This document shows positions 1-7,900 of a stretch of 35,582 nt of DNA, one piece after another. Numbering within the stretch: position 1 is the stretch's first letter; each line of letters starts with the position of its first letter. The notes beneath the pieces were generated by a model. The model saw nothing but the letters and a program-made list of their open reading frames with translations, did not search any database and was not told the DNA's origin. Source of the DNA: Streptosporangiaceae bacterium (GTDB taxonomy: Bacteria; Actinomycetota; Actinomycetes; Streptosporangiales; Streptosporangiaceae); contig JASHQA010000218.1 of NCBI GenBank assembly GCA_030037785.1, forward strand, positions 1 to 35,582, given 5' to 3'. The position numbers and the translations under genes are program-made.

Positions 1-387
1 GTGTCCTACGGGCTGGTGCGGGGCCACGTAACACCCGGGGCGCCGATGTTCTTCGTGCTGGTTGCGATCCTGCTGCCGATGACCGTGTGCTACGCGCGGA
101 TGTTCGCCGCCGTATTCGAGCTGCCCTTCCAGCGGCACCGCGGGTGGACGGCGCTCCGGCAGGCGATGGCGGCCCGCCTCCGGCAGTTGTGGCCGGATGA
201 ATCGCCGCCCGTCCCGATGCGGTGGCGGGGCGCTAATGCGGCGAGCGGCCCGCGAAGTCAAGCTGGTGAGCGATGTAAACCAGATCGCCTGCAGCCAGCT
301 GCCGACAGCGCACGGCCAGCCAGTCGGCCAGGTCCGCCGGTTCCACCCGGTCCGGCTGACCACGCAGCGCGTCCCGGATCGTCCTAA
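1..387 (+). CDS. C-terminal part of a membrane protein (truncated by window edge)
   Basis: The frame is open from the first base to a stop at 385-387. The GTG at base 1 is probably just an internal codon. About residues 15-45 form a hydrophobic segment (FFVLVAILLPMTVCYARMF) followed by a basic, Arg-rich tail, as at the end of a polytopic membrane protein. The family is not recognised. The last 155 bases run antisense to the methyltransferase at 233-1147 and encode low-complexity Pro/Ala/Arg sequence. That tail is either a real convergent overlap or a run-on after loss of an earlier stop. The first 230 bases are the part that looks genuinely coding. Confidence 0.4.
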   Translation: MSYGLVRGHVTPGAPMFFVLVAILLPMTVCYARMFAAVFELPFQRHRGWTALRQAMAARLRQLWPDESPPVPMRWRGANAASGPRSQAGERCKPDRLQPAADSARPASRPGPPVPPGPADHAARPGSS

Positions 388-1147
388 GGATGCTGCGCAG
401 GAAGTAAGCCTCGTCGGCCGGGTACTTTCCGTCCGGGGCCGGGTGCACGACCCAGTCCGACGAGCCCGCCGCCAGCGCGGGTGCCCTCGCATCGCGCAGG
501 TGGTGAAGCAGGTGTCGGCCCGTCCGGCTTTCACCGGCGCGACGGCCGTAGCGGACGCGCTCGTCCATGTCGCGGTGGTAGGCCCGCATGATCTGGTCGT
601 CGAGCGGGTGGGCGGGCTCGAAGATCGTCTCGCCGTCGTAGTTGATCGTGAACCAGTAGACGCCGCCGGAGACGAGCAACCGCAACAGTCCGGGCAGCAC
701 GGCCGGAACGTCAACCAGGTCCAGGACGGCGTTGGCGATCAGCACGTCGGCCAGCTCGCCGGGAACGGCGTCGAGGTAACCGCCGAGCTCGGCGTGCACC
801 AGGCGCACCCGCAAGTCACCTACCTGCAGGCCGTCCGGCAGCAGGGTGCTGCGCACACCCCGCGCGGTTGCCCAGTCGCGCAGCCACCGGCGCGAGCAGT
901 CCAGCAGCCGCCGATCCGCGTCCAGCAGGACGTACTCACCGGCGCCGACGACTCCCCAGTCCAGCAGACGAGCCACCATCGTCCCGAGGCCGGCGCCAAC
1001 CTCCAGCACCCGCGGCGCACCCGCTGGCATCAGGCGGCACAGCTCGGACACCACGTGCCTGTTGAGCGCGCGGTCATCGACGGACGTTTTCGCGGCCAGG
1101 TAGCGCGCATAGCCGGAGGTCGTCACCGCGTCATCGAAGCAGGTCAT
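233..1147 (-). CDS. class I SAM-dependent methyltransferase
   Basis: The product is 304 aa. It carries a Rossmann methyltransferase core with a clear motif I (VLEVGAGLGTMVARLL, about residues 46-61), the acidic end of the next strand (LLDAD), and a motif-IV-like ADVLIANAVLDLVDVP. The open frame reaches further upstream, but ATG 1147 is preceded by a GAGGAG ribosome binding site and the upstream residues look non-coding. The methyl acceptor cannot be inferred. The gene is transcribed divergently from the GT4 glycosyltransferase at 1305, with a 157-bp gap that must hold both promoters. Joint action on one small molecule or glycolipid is plausible but inferred. Its 3' end overlaps the ORF at the left window edge. 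Confidence 0.85.
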   Translation of the reverse strand: MTCFDDAVTTSGYARYLAAKTSVDDRALNRHVVSELCRLMPAGAPRVLEVGAGLGTMVARLLDWGVVGAGEYVLLDADRRLLDCSRRWLRDWATARGVRSTLLPDGLQVGDLRVRLVHAELGGYLDAVPGELADVLIANAVLDLVDVPAVLPGLLRLLVSGGVYWFTINYDGETIFEPAHPLDDQIMRAYHRDMDERVRYGRRAGESRTGRHLLHHLRDARAPALAAGSSDWVVHPAPDGKYPADEAYFLRSILRTIRDALRGQPDRVEPADLADWLAVRCRQLAAGDLVYIAHQLDFAGRSPH

Positions 1148-1304
1148 TGCTCCTCGTCGGGCTGGGGTCTGGTTCGAACCGCGACCACCGGCTGTCCGTA
1201 CCATCCTTGTCAGGTATGACGGATGGGCAGCGGGGTGTCGTTCAATTCGACCGGAGGCTGGCGGCTGGCTCAGTGCGGCAGGCGCTCTGGACGGCGGGAG
1301 CAGC

Positions 1305-2420
1305 GTGCGAGTCCACGTAGTAGTCCCCGAGGGTTTCGACAGTCCCAGCCGGCCTACCGGCGGCAACATCTACGACCGGCGGGTCTGCGCCGGGCTGGCT
1401 GAGGCCGGCTGGGAGGTGCTGGTCGCGACCATCGCCGCGGCGTGGCCGGTACCCGACTCAGGCGCCCGCGCCGACCTGGCCCGCATCGTTTCCGCCATCC
1501 CCGACGGTGAGCTCGCGCTGATCGACGGGCTGATCGCCGCGCCGACGGCAGCGCAGCTACTGCGACACGCTGGCCGGATCTCCATGACAGTGCTGCTGCA
1601 CATGCCACTGTCGACGGCCCTCGACACACGCCATGATGCCACCGCAAAGCGCTCAGAACGGGCCGTGCTTCGTGCGGCCACCGGCGTCGTCGTTACCAGC
1701 GAATGGACCCGACAGCAGATCCTGAGCCGATACGGGATTCCGGTCGGTCGGGTGCACGTCGCGCGGCCGGGCGTCGAGCGGATCGCTGCCCGTGCCCGGC
1801 CGGTCCGCGGTCACCTGGTCTGCGTCGGAACTCTCGGTCGCCACAAGGGGCAGGACATCCTCGTCGAGGCGCTCGCCGAACTGGGTGACCTGGACTGGCA
1901 CTGCGTGCTGGCCGGACCGCTCGACCGCGACGCCGACTTCGTCGACCACGTGCAGGCCCGTATCGCTCGCCTCGGCTACGGCCATCGCGTGCGGCTCACC
2001 GGCGTTCTTACCGGCGCGGCGCTCAGTCACGCGTACACCACCGCCGACCTGCTCGTCGCGCCGTCCCGCTCGGAGACCTTCGGCATGGTGGTAACGGAAG
2101 CGCTCGCCCACGGCCTGCCCGTGATGGCGGCCGCGGTGGGTGGGCTGCCCGAGGCTCTCGGCTTCGCAGCCGACGGCACCCGCCCCGGCGTTCTGGTCCC
2201 GCCCGGCGATCCGGCTGCCCTCGCCGCCGCAATCCGGGACTGGCTGGGCGACGAATGCCTCCGACACCGGCTCCGCGACGCCGCCGCAAAGCGGCGGTCG
2301 AACCTGCCCGGCTGGGAGCAAACCACCCGGCAGATAGCGAGCGCGCTCACCTCCGCCTGCGCGGTGAGCCCGCGCGGCCCGGAGCGAACAACTCCCGGCA
2401 AGACCAGCGGCCGGGCTTGA
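1305..2420 (+). CDS. GT4-family glycosyltransferase
   Basis: The product is 371 aa, a GT-B fold enzyme expected to move a sugar from a nucleotide-sugar donor to an unknown acceptor in the cytoplasm. The N-terminal domain opens with a beta strand (VHVVVPEG). The linker reads VTSEWTRQQILSRYG then VARPGV. The C-terminal domain begins CVGTLGRHKGQDILVEAL and holds the GT4 E-x7-E motif in SETFGMVVTEALAHGLPV, followed by GGLPEAL, which contacts the donor diphosphate in this family. The start is GTG 1305, with GGGAG five bases upstream. About 40 Arg/Gly-rich residues after the last helix look disordered. It diverges from the methyltransferase at 233-1147, suggesting a shared pathway. Confidence 0.9.
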   Translation: MRVHVVVPEGFDSPSRPTGGNIYDRRVCAGLAEAGWEVLVATIAAAWPVPDSGARADLARIVSAIPDGELALIDGLIAAPTAAQLLRHAGRISMTVLLHMPLSTALDTRHDATAKRSERAVLRAATGVVVTSEWTRQQILSRYGIPVGRVHVARPGVERIAARARPVRGHLVCVGTLGRHKGQDILVEALAELGDLDWHCVLAGPLDRDADFVDHVQARIARLGYGHRVRLTGVLTGAALSHAYTTADLLVAPSRSETFGMVVTEALAHGLPVMAAAVGGLPEALGFAADGTRPGVLVPPGDPAALAAAIRDWLGDECLRHRLRDAAAKRRSNLPGWEQTTRQIASALTSACAVSPRGPERTTPGKTSGRA

Positions 2421-2500
2421 ACCTCGCGGGCGTGGCCCACGTTGACTGCTAAGTGCAGAGCCTCAGGCAACTCGCAAGCAATCGACCCGAAGTCCGCTCG

Positions 2501-2971
2501 ATGACGATCAGAACGGAGAGCCGCATAACAATCGCCAGCGGCGTCCGTGACGTGTGGGAGTACGTCTGTGACGTCAGACGCTGGCCGGAGTGGGCGCCAA
2601 CTGTTCTCGAGTGCTGGGTTCGCGGGGGAGGGCCGCTTCAGCCCGGCTCGTGGGTGGAGCAGCGGGCGAAGGACCTGGGGCGGACTCACGGCCGCAGCGA
2701 GGAAGTGACTGCTGTCGAGGCGCCCCGCCACGTGGCGTTCGCCGGGCGAATGGGTACGTCCGCGGCGCGCTGGGCAATGGAACTCGACCCGGCGGACGGT
2801 GGGCGGACCGCCGCCATGATGTGGGTTGAGGTCGATCTCGCGGGCATCATGCGCGCGGTCCCGGGCCTGCTGAAGGGCAGCATTCAGCGCGTCAGCAATC
2901 GTGAGATGGCGGCGATCAAGGCTGCGGTCGAGTCCGCTTCGCGGGACGGCGCGGGAGTCCTAGATGGGTGA
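2501..2971 (+). CDS. SRPBCC (START/Bet v1-like) family protein
   Basis: The product is 156 aa, the usual size for a single SRPBCC domain, a helix-grip fold that encloses hydrophobic ligands. It begins TIRTESRITIASGVRDVWEYV and continues DVRRWPEWAPTV, the typical strand 1, helix and W-P-W signature of the polyketide cyclase/dehydrase-like group. A long C-terminal helix follows. The frame is open further upstream, but ATG 2501 matches the family start. The 3' end overlaps the methyltransferase at 2964 by 8 bases, so the two are translationally coupled and probably act on the same ligand. The ligand is unknown. Confidence 0.85.
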   Translation: MTIRTESRITIASGVRDVWEYVCDVRRWPEWAPTVLECWVRGGGPLQPGSWVEQRAKDLGRTHGRSEEVTAVEAPRHVAFAGRMGTSAARWAMELDPADGGRTAAMMWVEVDLAGIMRAVPGLLKGSIQRVSNREMAAIKAAVESASRDGAGVLDG

Positions 2972-3779
2972 CGGGCGGCCGCACGGCGACGCTACCGGGA
3001 TCGAACAGCACACCGCGAGCCAGGCAGACCGTGGGCGAGATCGCCTGATCGAGACGTACCGCAAGAAGGCGAAGCACTACGACGTCACCTCCAGGCTCTA
3101 TCCCGTGCCTGGCTACCCGCACGGGGCGCTACGCCGCCGGGCGGTCCAGGCGTTCGGTCTTCGCGCGGGTGACAGCGTGGTCGACATCGCCTGCGGCACG
3201 GGTCTGAACTTCCCGCTGATCGAGGAGGCGATCGGTCCCGGCGGCCGGATCATCGGCGTCGACCTGACCGACGCGATGCTGGCCCACGCTCGGGATCGGA
3301 TAGCGGCGAACGGCTGGAGCAATGTCAGCCTCGTGCACGCCGACGCGGCCGAGTTCGAATTCCCAGCCCGGGTCAGCGCGATCCTGTCCACGTACGCGCT
3401 GTCGCAGGTGCCCGACTGCGCAGCGGTCATCGCCCGCGGCGCCGCGGCCCTCGCCGGAGGGGGGCGCTGGGTCGTGCTGGATGTCAAGGTTCCCGACAAC
3501 ACGCCCCGGCGGCTCACGCAGCTCGGAACCGCACTTGTGCGGCCTCACGCCGCCATCGATGAGTGGATCATGCGCCGCCCGTGGGAGGCGATTCGCGCAG
3601 CCATGCAGGACGAGCTGGCCGATCTCTCCTGGACCGAGTTGCTCTTCGGAACCGCGTTCCTCGCCGCCGGATCCCGCCGCTCGCTGACGGCGGGTGACGG
3701 TCGGCTGGTCGGCTCGCCCGGCCTACCAGGCGAACACGCTGGCCCCGCTGCTGGTATTGGTGGGCAGCGGCCAGGCTAG
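2964..3779 (+). CDS. class I SAM-dependent methyltransferase (UbiE-like)
   Basis: The product is 271 aa. Motif I is VVDIACGTGLNFPLIEEAIG (about residues 73-92), followed by GRIIGVDLTDAMLAHARDR and a motif-IV region with ILSTYALSQVPD. This layout is typical of UbiE/COQ5-type C-methyltransferases and of many lipid or antibiotic methyltransferases. An N-terminal YRKKAKHYD helix also fits that class. ATG 2964 lies inside the end of the SRPBCC gene, so expression is coupled. The domain should end near residue 235. The last ~35 residues are Gly/Pro-rich and the final 57 bases overlap the convergent gene ending at 3723, so the tail may be a run-on without function. Confidence 0.85.
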   Translation: MGDGRPHGDATGIEQHTASQADRGRDRLIETYRKKAKHYDVTSRLYPVPGYPHGALRRRAVQAFGLRAGDSVVDIACGTGLNFPLIEEAIGPGGRIIGVDLTDAMLAHARDRIAANGWSNVSLVHADAAEFEFPARVSAILSTYALSQVPDCAAVIARGAAALAGGGRWVVLDVKVPDNTPRRLTQLGTALVRPHAAIDEWIMRRPWEAIRAAMQDELADLSWTELLFGTAFLAAGSRRSLTAGDGRLVGSPGLPGEHAGPAAGIGGQRPG

Positions 3780-4910
3780 CCGGATCCGGGTGGCGTGGCC
3801 GCCGACGATGACCAGCTGTCTCGTGCCGCACTGCGTCCATATCTCGTGGCCGTTCGCGCTGGCCCACAGCACACCGCAGAAGTACGGCCCGGTCCCGTTC
3901 GCGGCGCTTGACGGGCCGATCGGGATCTTCCGCAGCACCTTGCCGGATGCCGCAGAGACCTCCACCAGAAGCACGCCCGCCGGGCCACCCTGGTACAACG
4001 CCATGGTGCCGTCCTGGGTGAAGGTCAGGCAGTCCCCGCTGATGCACGGCGAGGCGAAGGCGCCTACTCCGTAGGGCCGGGAGTCGGCGAGCAGCGACGA
4101 CCCGGGGGGGAACGCCGTGGTGGTGTCCACGAGGAGGTCCTGGCCTCGTGCTACGTTGCCGACCGACGCGACCAGGTTGTTGCCGTAGCCCAGGAACTGC
4201 GAGCTTGCGCCGCTGCTGGTGACGACTGGCCAGCTGCCGATGAGCGTCCCGGCCTGCAGGTTATAGACCACCAGGCTGCCGCTCGGCCCGAGCCCGTCCG
4301 GGACAGCGGTAGTGAAGGAGAGCCGGGTGGCCGGCGCGTTGACGGCCATGCGCACGACTTGCATGCCAGGGGGCTCCGGCAGATCCCGCAGCACCTGGCG
4401 CAGCGGACCAGCCTTCCCGGACGCGTCGATCCGGACCTCGGCGAAGCTGAGCGTCCCGTCGCTGTCCTGCTGCGCCAGCACGAACAGCCGGTCGCCGGGC
4501 GCGGCGGCGGCGGCGCTGAAGCTGACGCCGCGGTGGACGGGCCACAGGACCTTGACGACCTTGCCGGTCGCCGCGTTCCTCAGTTCGGCGGGAGTGGCGG
4601 CTACATCCGGGTCGTTCACGAAGGTCGCCGAGCTGTTGACGAACACGTACGGCTGGCCGGGCGGAGCCGGGTACGCCGAGCCCTGGGCCTGCACTACCGG
4701 ACCGCCAGGCGTCCCGCTACCGACCAGGCCGCTGGCCACCAGCAGGCCTGCCACCAGGCCGACGACGGCGAGCGCGAACCCGCTGGCGGCGGCGATGCGG
4801 GCGGTCCTGCGCCGGACCCGGCTGCGCAGGGCGGCGACGGCCGGGGCCGAAGTAGCCCGCAGCGGCCTCGCCCACTCCTCGAACTGGTCGCGAAGGTCAT
4901 AGTCCTGCAT
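3723..4910 (-). CDS. anti-sigma-like single-pass membrane protein with extracytoplasmic sensor domain
   Basis: The product is 395 aa. A short cytoplasmic N-terminus (QDYDLRDQFEEWARPLR) precedes a basic stretch and one membrane helix at about residues 38-62. The remaining ~330 residues lie outside and contain repeated hydrophobic strands (GDRLFVLAQ, GSLVVYNLQAG, GVLLVEVSAASGKVLRKIP), suggestive of a beta-propeller-like fold. The start ATG at 4910 shares its A with the sigma factor stop (TGATG), the tight coupling expected of a sigma/anti-sigma pair. No zinc-binding HxxxCxxC anti-sigma motif is visible, so the assignment rests on position and topology. The extended upstream frame is antisense shadow of the sigma gene. 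Confidence 0.75.
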   Translation of the reverse strand: MQDYDLRDQFEEWARPLRATSAPAVAALRSRVRRRTARIAAASGFALAVVGLVAGLLVASGLVGSGTPGGPVVQAQGSAYPAPPGQPYVFVNSSATFVNDPDVAATPAELRNAATGKVVKVLWPVHRGVSFSAAAAAPGDRLFVLAQQDSDGTLSFAEVRIDASGKAGPLRQVLRDLPEPPGMQVVRMAVNAPATRLSFTTAVPDGLGPSGSLVVYNLQAGTLIGSWPVVTSSGASSQFLGYGNNLVASVGNVARGQDLLVDTTTAFPPGSSLLADSRPYGVGAFASPCISGDCLTFTQDGTMALYQGGPAGVLLVEVSAASGKVLRKIPIGPSSAANGTGPYFCGVLWASANGHEIWTQCGTRQLVIVGGHATRIRLAWPLPTNTSSGASVFAW

Positions 4911-5413
4911 CACGCCACCCCCTGTGGCCGGCTCGTCAGCTGCTGCTCGAGATGGCGCCGGGCGACCACCAGCCGGGTCTTGACCGTCCCTACGGGCAGG
5001 CCGCACTCGGCCGCGATCGCGTGCACCGGCAGGTCGGCAACGTAGTGCAGCACGATGACCTGGCGCTCGTGTAAGGGCAGGCCGAGCAGCGCCGCCCCGA
5101 GCGGGGTGTACTTCAGGTCGTCGGCGGGCTCTCCGCCGGCCGGGCGGCGCTGTGCCGCGAGCCGGACCACGGCGGCCCGGTTGCGCCGCAGCCGGCGCGC
5201 CGAGTCGATGGCGATGCGCAGCGCCACCTTGCGCACCCAGGCCTCCGGGAGGTCGTAGCCGCGCAGCCGCCACCATCGCGCCAGGGCGCGCGCGTAGGCC
5301 TCCTGGGCCACGTCCTCCGCCTCGTGCCTGCTGCCGGTGATCGCTGCGACCAGGGCGACGGTGCGGCCGTAGCTAGCCTGATAGAACTCCTCGAATTGCT
5401 CGTCGTGGCGCAA
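4910..5413 (-). CDS. ECF RNA polymerase sigma factor, SigE family
   Basis: The product is 167 aa, normal for an ECF sigma factor with only regions 2 and 4. Region 2 includes QFEEFYQASYGRTVAL and the conserved core-binding helix EAEDVAQEAYARALARW. Region 4 includes LHERQVIVLHYVADLPVHAIA and the DNA-recognition helix CGLPVGTVKTRLVVARRHL. It would direct RNA polymerase to a small stress or envelope regulon. The start appears to be TTG 5413 with a GGGAG site six bases upstream; no better in-frame start is present before region 2. The coupled membrane gene downstream is the likely antagonist. Confidence 0.9.
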   Translation of the reverse strand: MRHDEQFEEFYQASYGRTVALVAAITGSRHEAEDVAQEAYARALARWWRLRGYDLPEAWVRKVALRIAIDSARRLRRNRAAVVRLAAQRRPAGGEPADDLKYTPLGAALLGLPLHERQVIVLHYVADLPVHAIAAECGLPVGTVKTRLVVARRHLEQQLTSRPQGVA

Positions 5414-5557
5414 CGGGCGCTCCCGGTTGTCTGGCCGTGCTGGTCAGGTCACACCGTTACACGCCCGCGCTGCTCGGCGGGATTGCGGAGCAGGTAACGA
5501 TAAGGGAACGAAGCCACCGCGGGATCGCAGACGCGTCGAGTTCAGCAGGCTACACAA

Positions 5558-5591
5558 CTCATACACCTGACGTGTATAGTAGGTGTATGAG
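5558..5591 (+). promoter_or_regulatory. vapBC operator/promoter, perfect 11-bp inverted repeat over the start codon
   Basis: Arms CTCATACACCT (5558-5568) and AGGTGTATGAG (5581-5591) are perfect reverse complements separated by 12 bases. The right arm contains the antitoxin ATG (5587-5589). Between the arms lies TATAGT (5575-5580), a good actinobacterial -10 hexamer placed six bases before the ATG, with no Shine-Dalgarno at workable distance. A leaderless transcript is therefore likely. Ribbon-helix-helix antitoxins bind such palindromes, so autorepression by VapBC is the natural reading. Confidence 0.75.
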
Positions 5592-5799
5592 CAAGGTGCG
5601 AACGAACATCGAGATCGAGGACACCTACCTCCGCGCCGTCATGGACCGTTACGGCCTGCACACCAAGACCGAGGCGGTGGAGTTCGCCCTTCGGCATCTC
5701 GCGGGCCAGCCGATGACAAGGGCGGAGGCCATGGCGATGCGCGGAGCACGCGCCATCGCGGAAATCCCCGATGACACCGGCCCTCAGGATGCTGCGTGA
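5587..5799 (+). CDS. vapB: type II antitoxin, VapB family
   Basis: The product is 70 aa. The N-terminal segment VRTNIEIEDTYLRAVMDRYG, followed by TKTEAVEFALRHLAG, is a ribbon-helix-helix DNA-binding dimerisation fold typical of short VapB antitoxins. The acidic, flexible tail (IAEIPDDTGPQDAA) would wrap the toxin. The ATG at 5587 is chosen because the upstream frame has no coding character and the start sits inside the palindromic operator. The stop overlaps the toxin GTG by four bases (GTGA), so toxin translation is coupled to that of the antitoxin. Confidence 0.87.
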   Translation: MSKVRTNIEIEDTYLRAVMDRYGLHTKTEAVEFALRHLAGQPMTRAEAMAMRGARAIAEIPDDTGPQDAA

Positions 5800-6206
5800 T
5801 CCTGGCGGACACCTCAGCGTGGGTCGAGTACGACCGGGCGACCGGCAGCGCGACCGATCGGCGGCTATCGGAGCTCATCGCCACCGACGGGCCCGTCGCC
5901 GTCACCGAACCCGTGATCATCGAAGTGCTCGCGGGAGCACGTTCTGATGGCCGCGAAGCAGACCTGCGCCGGCTGCTGCTGCGATTCCATCTGTACCGCT
6001 TCGACGCCGCCGCCGACTTTGACGGCGCTGTGCGAATCTACCGGCGGTGCCGGCAGGTGGGTGTCACTCCCAGAGGCCTGATCGACTGCCTGATCGCATC
6101 GGTCGCCTGGCGAGAACGGGCGGCGATCCTCGCCCACGACGTCGATCTCGACCGGGTGGCGCGAGTCGTCGGTATCGATCTAGACCAGCCATCACGTGCC
6201 GAGTAG
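5796..6206 (+). CDS. vapC: type II toxin, VapC PIN-domain ribonuclease
   Basis: The product is 136 aa, the standard length for a PIN domain. The acidic metal-binding residues of the family are all visible: D5 in LADTSAW, E43 in IIEVLAGA, D97 in GLIDCLIA, and D116/D118 in LAHDVDLDRVA. The toxin is expected to cleave tRNA or other RNA when released from VapB; the target is unknown. Translation begins at GTG 5796, overlapping the vapB stop. It is followed after eight bases by the convergent DD-peptidase gene. Confidence 0.9.
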   Translation: MILADTSAWVEYDRATGSATDRRLSELIATDGPVAVTEPVIIEVLAGARSDGREADLRRLLLRFHLYRFDAAADFDGAVRIYRRCRQVGVTPRGLIDCLIASVAWRERAAILAHDVDLDRVARVVGIDLDQPSRAE

Positions 6207-6214
6207 CACGCTCC

Positions 6215-7231
6215 TCAGAACTCGCTGAAGCCCCAGTTCAGGACCGTGGTGGCTACCGGGCCGGTGACGGTGATGTCGTCACCGGGGGTGCCCAGCGTCA
6301 CCCCGATCAGAGTCAGTCCGTTCTGGGTCGCCTCGAAGAGCAGGCAGTTGCCGGCCGCGATGGTGTCGCCAGTCTTGATCCCGGTCGCGCCGGGGTAGAC
6401 GCCGATCAGCGGGTTGGTGTTCTGCCAGAAGTAAGCGTGGTGGCCGTCGTCGGCCGGAAGCGAGTAGCTGGCCTGGCTGACGATGCTGCTGAACACCGGG
6501 TAGCTCATCGCGACCCGGCCCAGCGTGATCAAGTTCGCCGGTGTCGACCAGGTGGAGTGCTCGGTCGGCCACGGCATGCCGTCGAAGTTCGAGAAGTACG
6601 TGTCGGTGAGGCCGAGACGCTGGGCTTCGGCGTTCATCTTGGCGATGAACGCGTCGATCCCGGGACCGTAGGCCTCGGCGAGCGTATAGGCGGCGTCGCA
6701 GCCGGACGGGAGCAACAGCGCCTCGAGCAGCTCCTGCGCGGTGAGCTGGTCGCCGACGATCAGGCCAGCGGTGCTCGGCTGGTCCTGGCTGTCCAGGTAG
6801 GCAATGACCGACTCGGGCACCGTGATCTCCTGATTCAGGTCGCCCGCCTGGATGACCACCAGGGCCGTCATGACCTTCACGATGCTGCCGATGGGCCGTT
6901 CGGTGTTCAGGTCGGTGCTCCACAAGACCTGGCCGGTGGCCGCGTCCGCCAGCGCGGCGCCGGTCACCTGGATTCCGCTCGGGCCCAGGGCGGCGAGCGC
7001 CGCCTGCCGGGTCGAGGTGCTCTGTGGTCCTGAGGTGGTCTGTGTTTCCGAAGCGGTTTGTGTTCCTGAAGCGGTCCGCGCGACAGAGCTGGCCTGGCCG
7101 ACGGAACGCGCGTGGACAGCCAACCGCTGATGCGTGCCGATGACGTGGGCCGACCAGACGACGGCGCCCGCTACCGGCAGCGCCGTCGTGACAGCAAGGA
7201 GGACCCGGATTACATGCCGGCGTGAAAGCAT
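6215..7231 (-). CDS. D-alanyl-D-alanine carboxypeptidase/transpeptidase, peptidase family S11 (Streptomyces K15 type)
   Basis: The product is 338 aa, an envelope enzyme acting on the D-Ala-D-Ala end of peptidoglycan stems. A signal/anchor helix (VIRVLLAVTTALPVAGAVVW) is followed by a Ser/Thr/Gln-rich linker of imperfect repeats (about residues 50-75). The catalytic motifs are S116-I-V-K119, S176-G-C178 and K286-T-G. Most S11 enzymes have SxN as the second motif; Cys here is the arrangement known from the Streptomyces K15 DD-transpeptidase, and the motif spacings match that enzyme. Of three possible starts (7243, 7237, 7231), ATG 7231 is chosen because AGGTG lies nine bases upstream. Confidence 0.9.
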   Translation of the reverse strand: MLSRRHVIRVLLAVTTALPVAGAVVWSAHVIGTHQRLAVHARSVGQASSVARTASGTQTASETQTTSGPQSTSTRQAALAALGPSGIQVTGAALADAATGQVLWSTDLNTERPIGSIVKVMTALVVIQAGDLNQEITVPESVIAYLDSQDQPSTAGLIVGDQLTAQELLEALLLPSGCDAAYTLAEAYGPGIDAFIAKMNAEAQRLGLTDTYFSNFDGMPWPTEHSTWSTPANLITLGRVAMSYPVFSSIVSQASYSLPADDGHHAYFWQNTNPLIGVYPGATGIKTGDTIAAGNCLLFEATQNGLTLIGVTLGTPGDDITVTGPVATTVLNWGFSEF

Positions 7232-7305
7232 GGGCACAATCACCTAACTTAAACCCGAAGTCGGGACCGCTCGCTCCCCATTGCCGGGACCAGACCATCG
7301 CGTGA

Positions 7306-7785
7306 TCAACCGCGCATCAGCCGCAGCTGGTCGGCGTGCCAGTGCTGCCGCCGCTGCCACGGCGCCTCGGCCATCTCCAGGGCGTGCGCGACCAGCACCC
7401 GGAGGAAGCCGTCCGGCCGCGACACCGACTGCGCCGGCAGCGTCACACCATGCACGATGTGGGCCGCGCGAAAGGCCGCGTCCTTGAGCGGCGGCTCGCG
7501 CCGCTGAGCTGCCATCTCATCGGTCGCTGGCCGGGAATAGGTCGCCACCAGGATCAGCGACTCACCGTCCGCACTCTGATGACCCAGCGTCACCCACCGG
7601 GGCGGATCGCCGATCTGGTCACCGAACGAATCCAGCCACCGCGCACCTGGCCACGAGCCGTCCAGCCCGTAGACAGGGAAGCCGATGGCTGGCGACGTTG
7701 GCACCCAACCCGAGCCAGGAATGTTAAGCGGATCGCGACCGGGGCGGGGATCTCTGCCTTCGGGACGGCCTTCAGTAGCCGACAT
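7306..7785 (-). CDS. conserved-looking protein of unknown function
   Basis: The product is 159 aa, soluble, with no signal peptide or membrane helix. It has a disordered, charged start, then PGSGWVPTSPAIGFPVYGLDG, and a centre of strands such as RWVTLGHQSADGESLILVATYS. A C-terminal region rich in Trp and His (APWQRRQHWHADQLRL) follows. The family is not recognised. ATG 7785 is the only plausible start but its ribosome site is poor (AAGG directly adjoining). Upstream on the same strand lie a short leader ORF and two hairpins, suggesting attenuation control. It could be co-transcribed with the DD-peptidase 74 bases downstream. Confidence 0.6.
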   Translation of the reverse strand: MSATEGRPEGRDPRPGRDPLNIPGSGWVPTSPAIGFPVYGLDGSWPGARWLDSFGDQIGDPPRWVTLGHQSADGESLILVATYSRPATDEMAAQRREPPLKDAAFRAAHIVHGVTLPAQSVSRPDGFLRVLVAHALEMAEAPWQRRQHWHADQLRLMRG

Positions 7786-7848
7786 CCTTGGACGGTAACA
7801 GGCCGACCCGGGCCGAAGCTGCCGGACGAGCCAGCTGGCCGGGTGCGA

Positions 7849-7890
7849 GGCACCCTCAGGACTGGCTGACGCCAGGGTCCTGAGGGTGCC
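7849..7890 (-). terminator. very strong GC-rich hairpin, probable attenuator or terminator
   Basis: Two 14-base arms, GGCACCCTCAGGAC (7849-7862) and GTCCTGAGGGTGCC (7877-7890), are perfect reverse complements. The loop itself can fold through TGGC (7863-7866) and GCCA (7871-7874), giving about 18 base pairs in total. There is no clear T-tract, but many actinobacterial terminators lack one. It stands between the 13-codon leader ORF and the gene at 7306-7785. Confidence 0.6.
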
Positions 7891-7900
7891 CGCAGTGCGT

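Noticed and set aside
4911-5276. N-terminal extension of the anti-sigma-like protein
   Set aside because: The extension is Arg/Ala/Pro-rich and runs across the sigma factor gene in another frame. ATG 4910 is coupled to the sigma stop.
6047-7033. Long plus-strand frame of 328 residues opposite the DD-peptidase
   Set aside because: It overlaps the end of vapC and the whole catalytic domain of a convincingly coding gene. The sequence is low-complexity Gly/Arg/Val.
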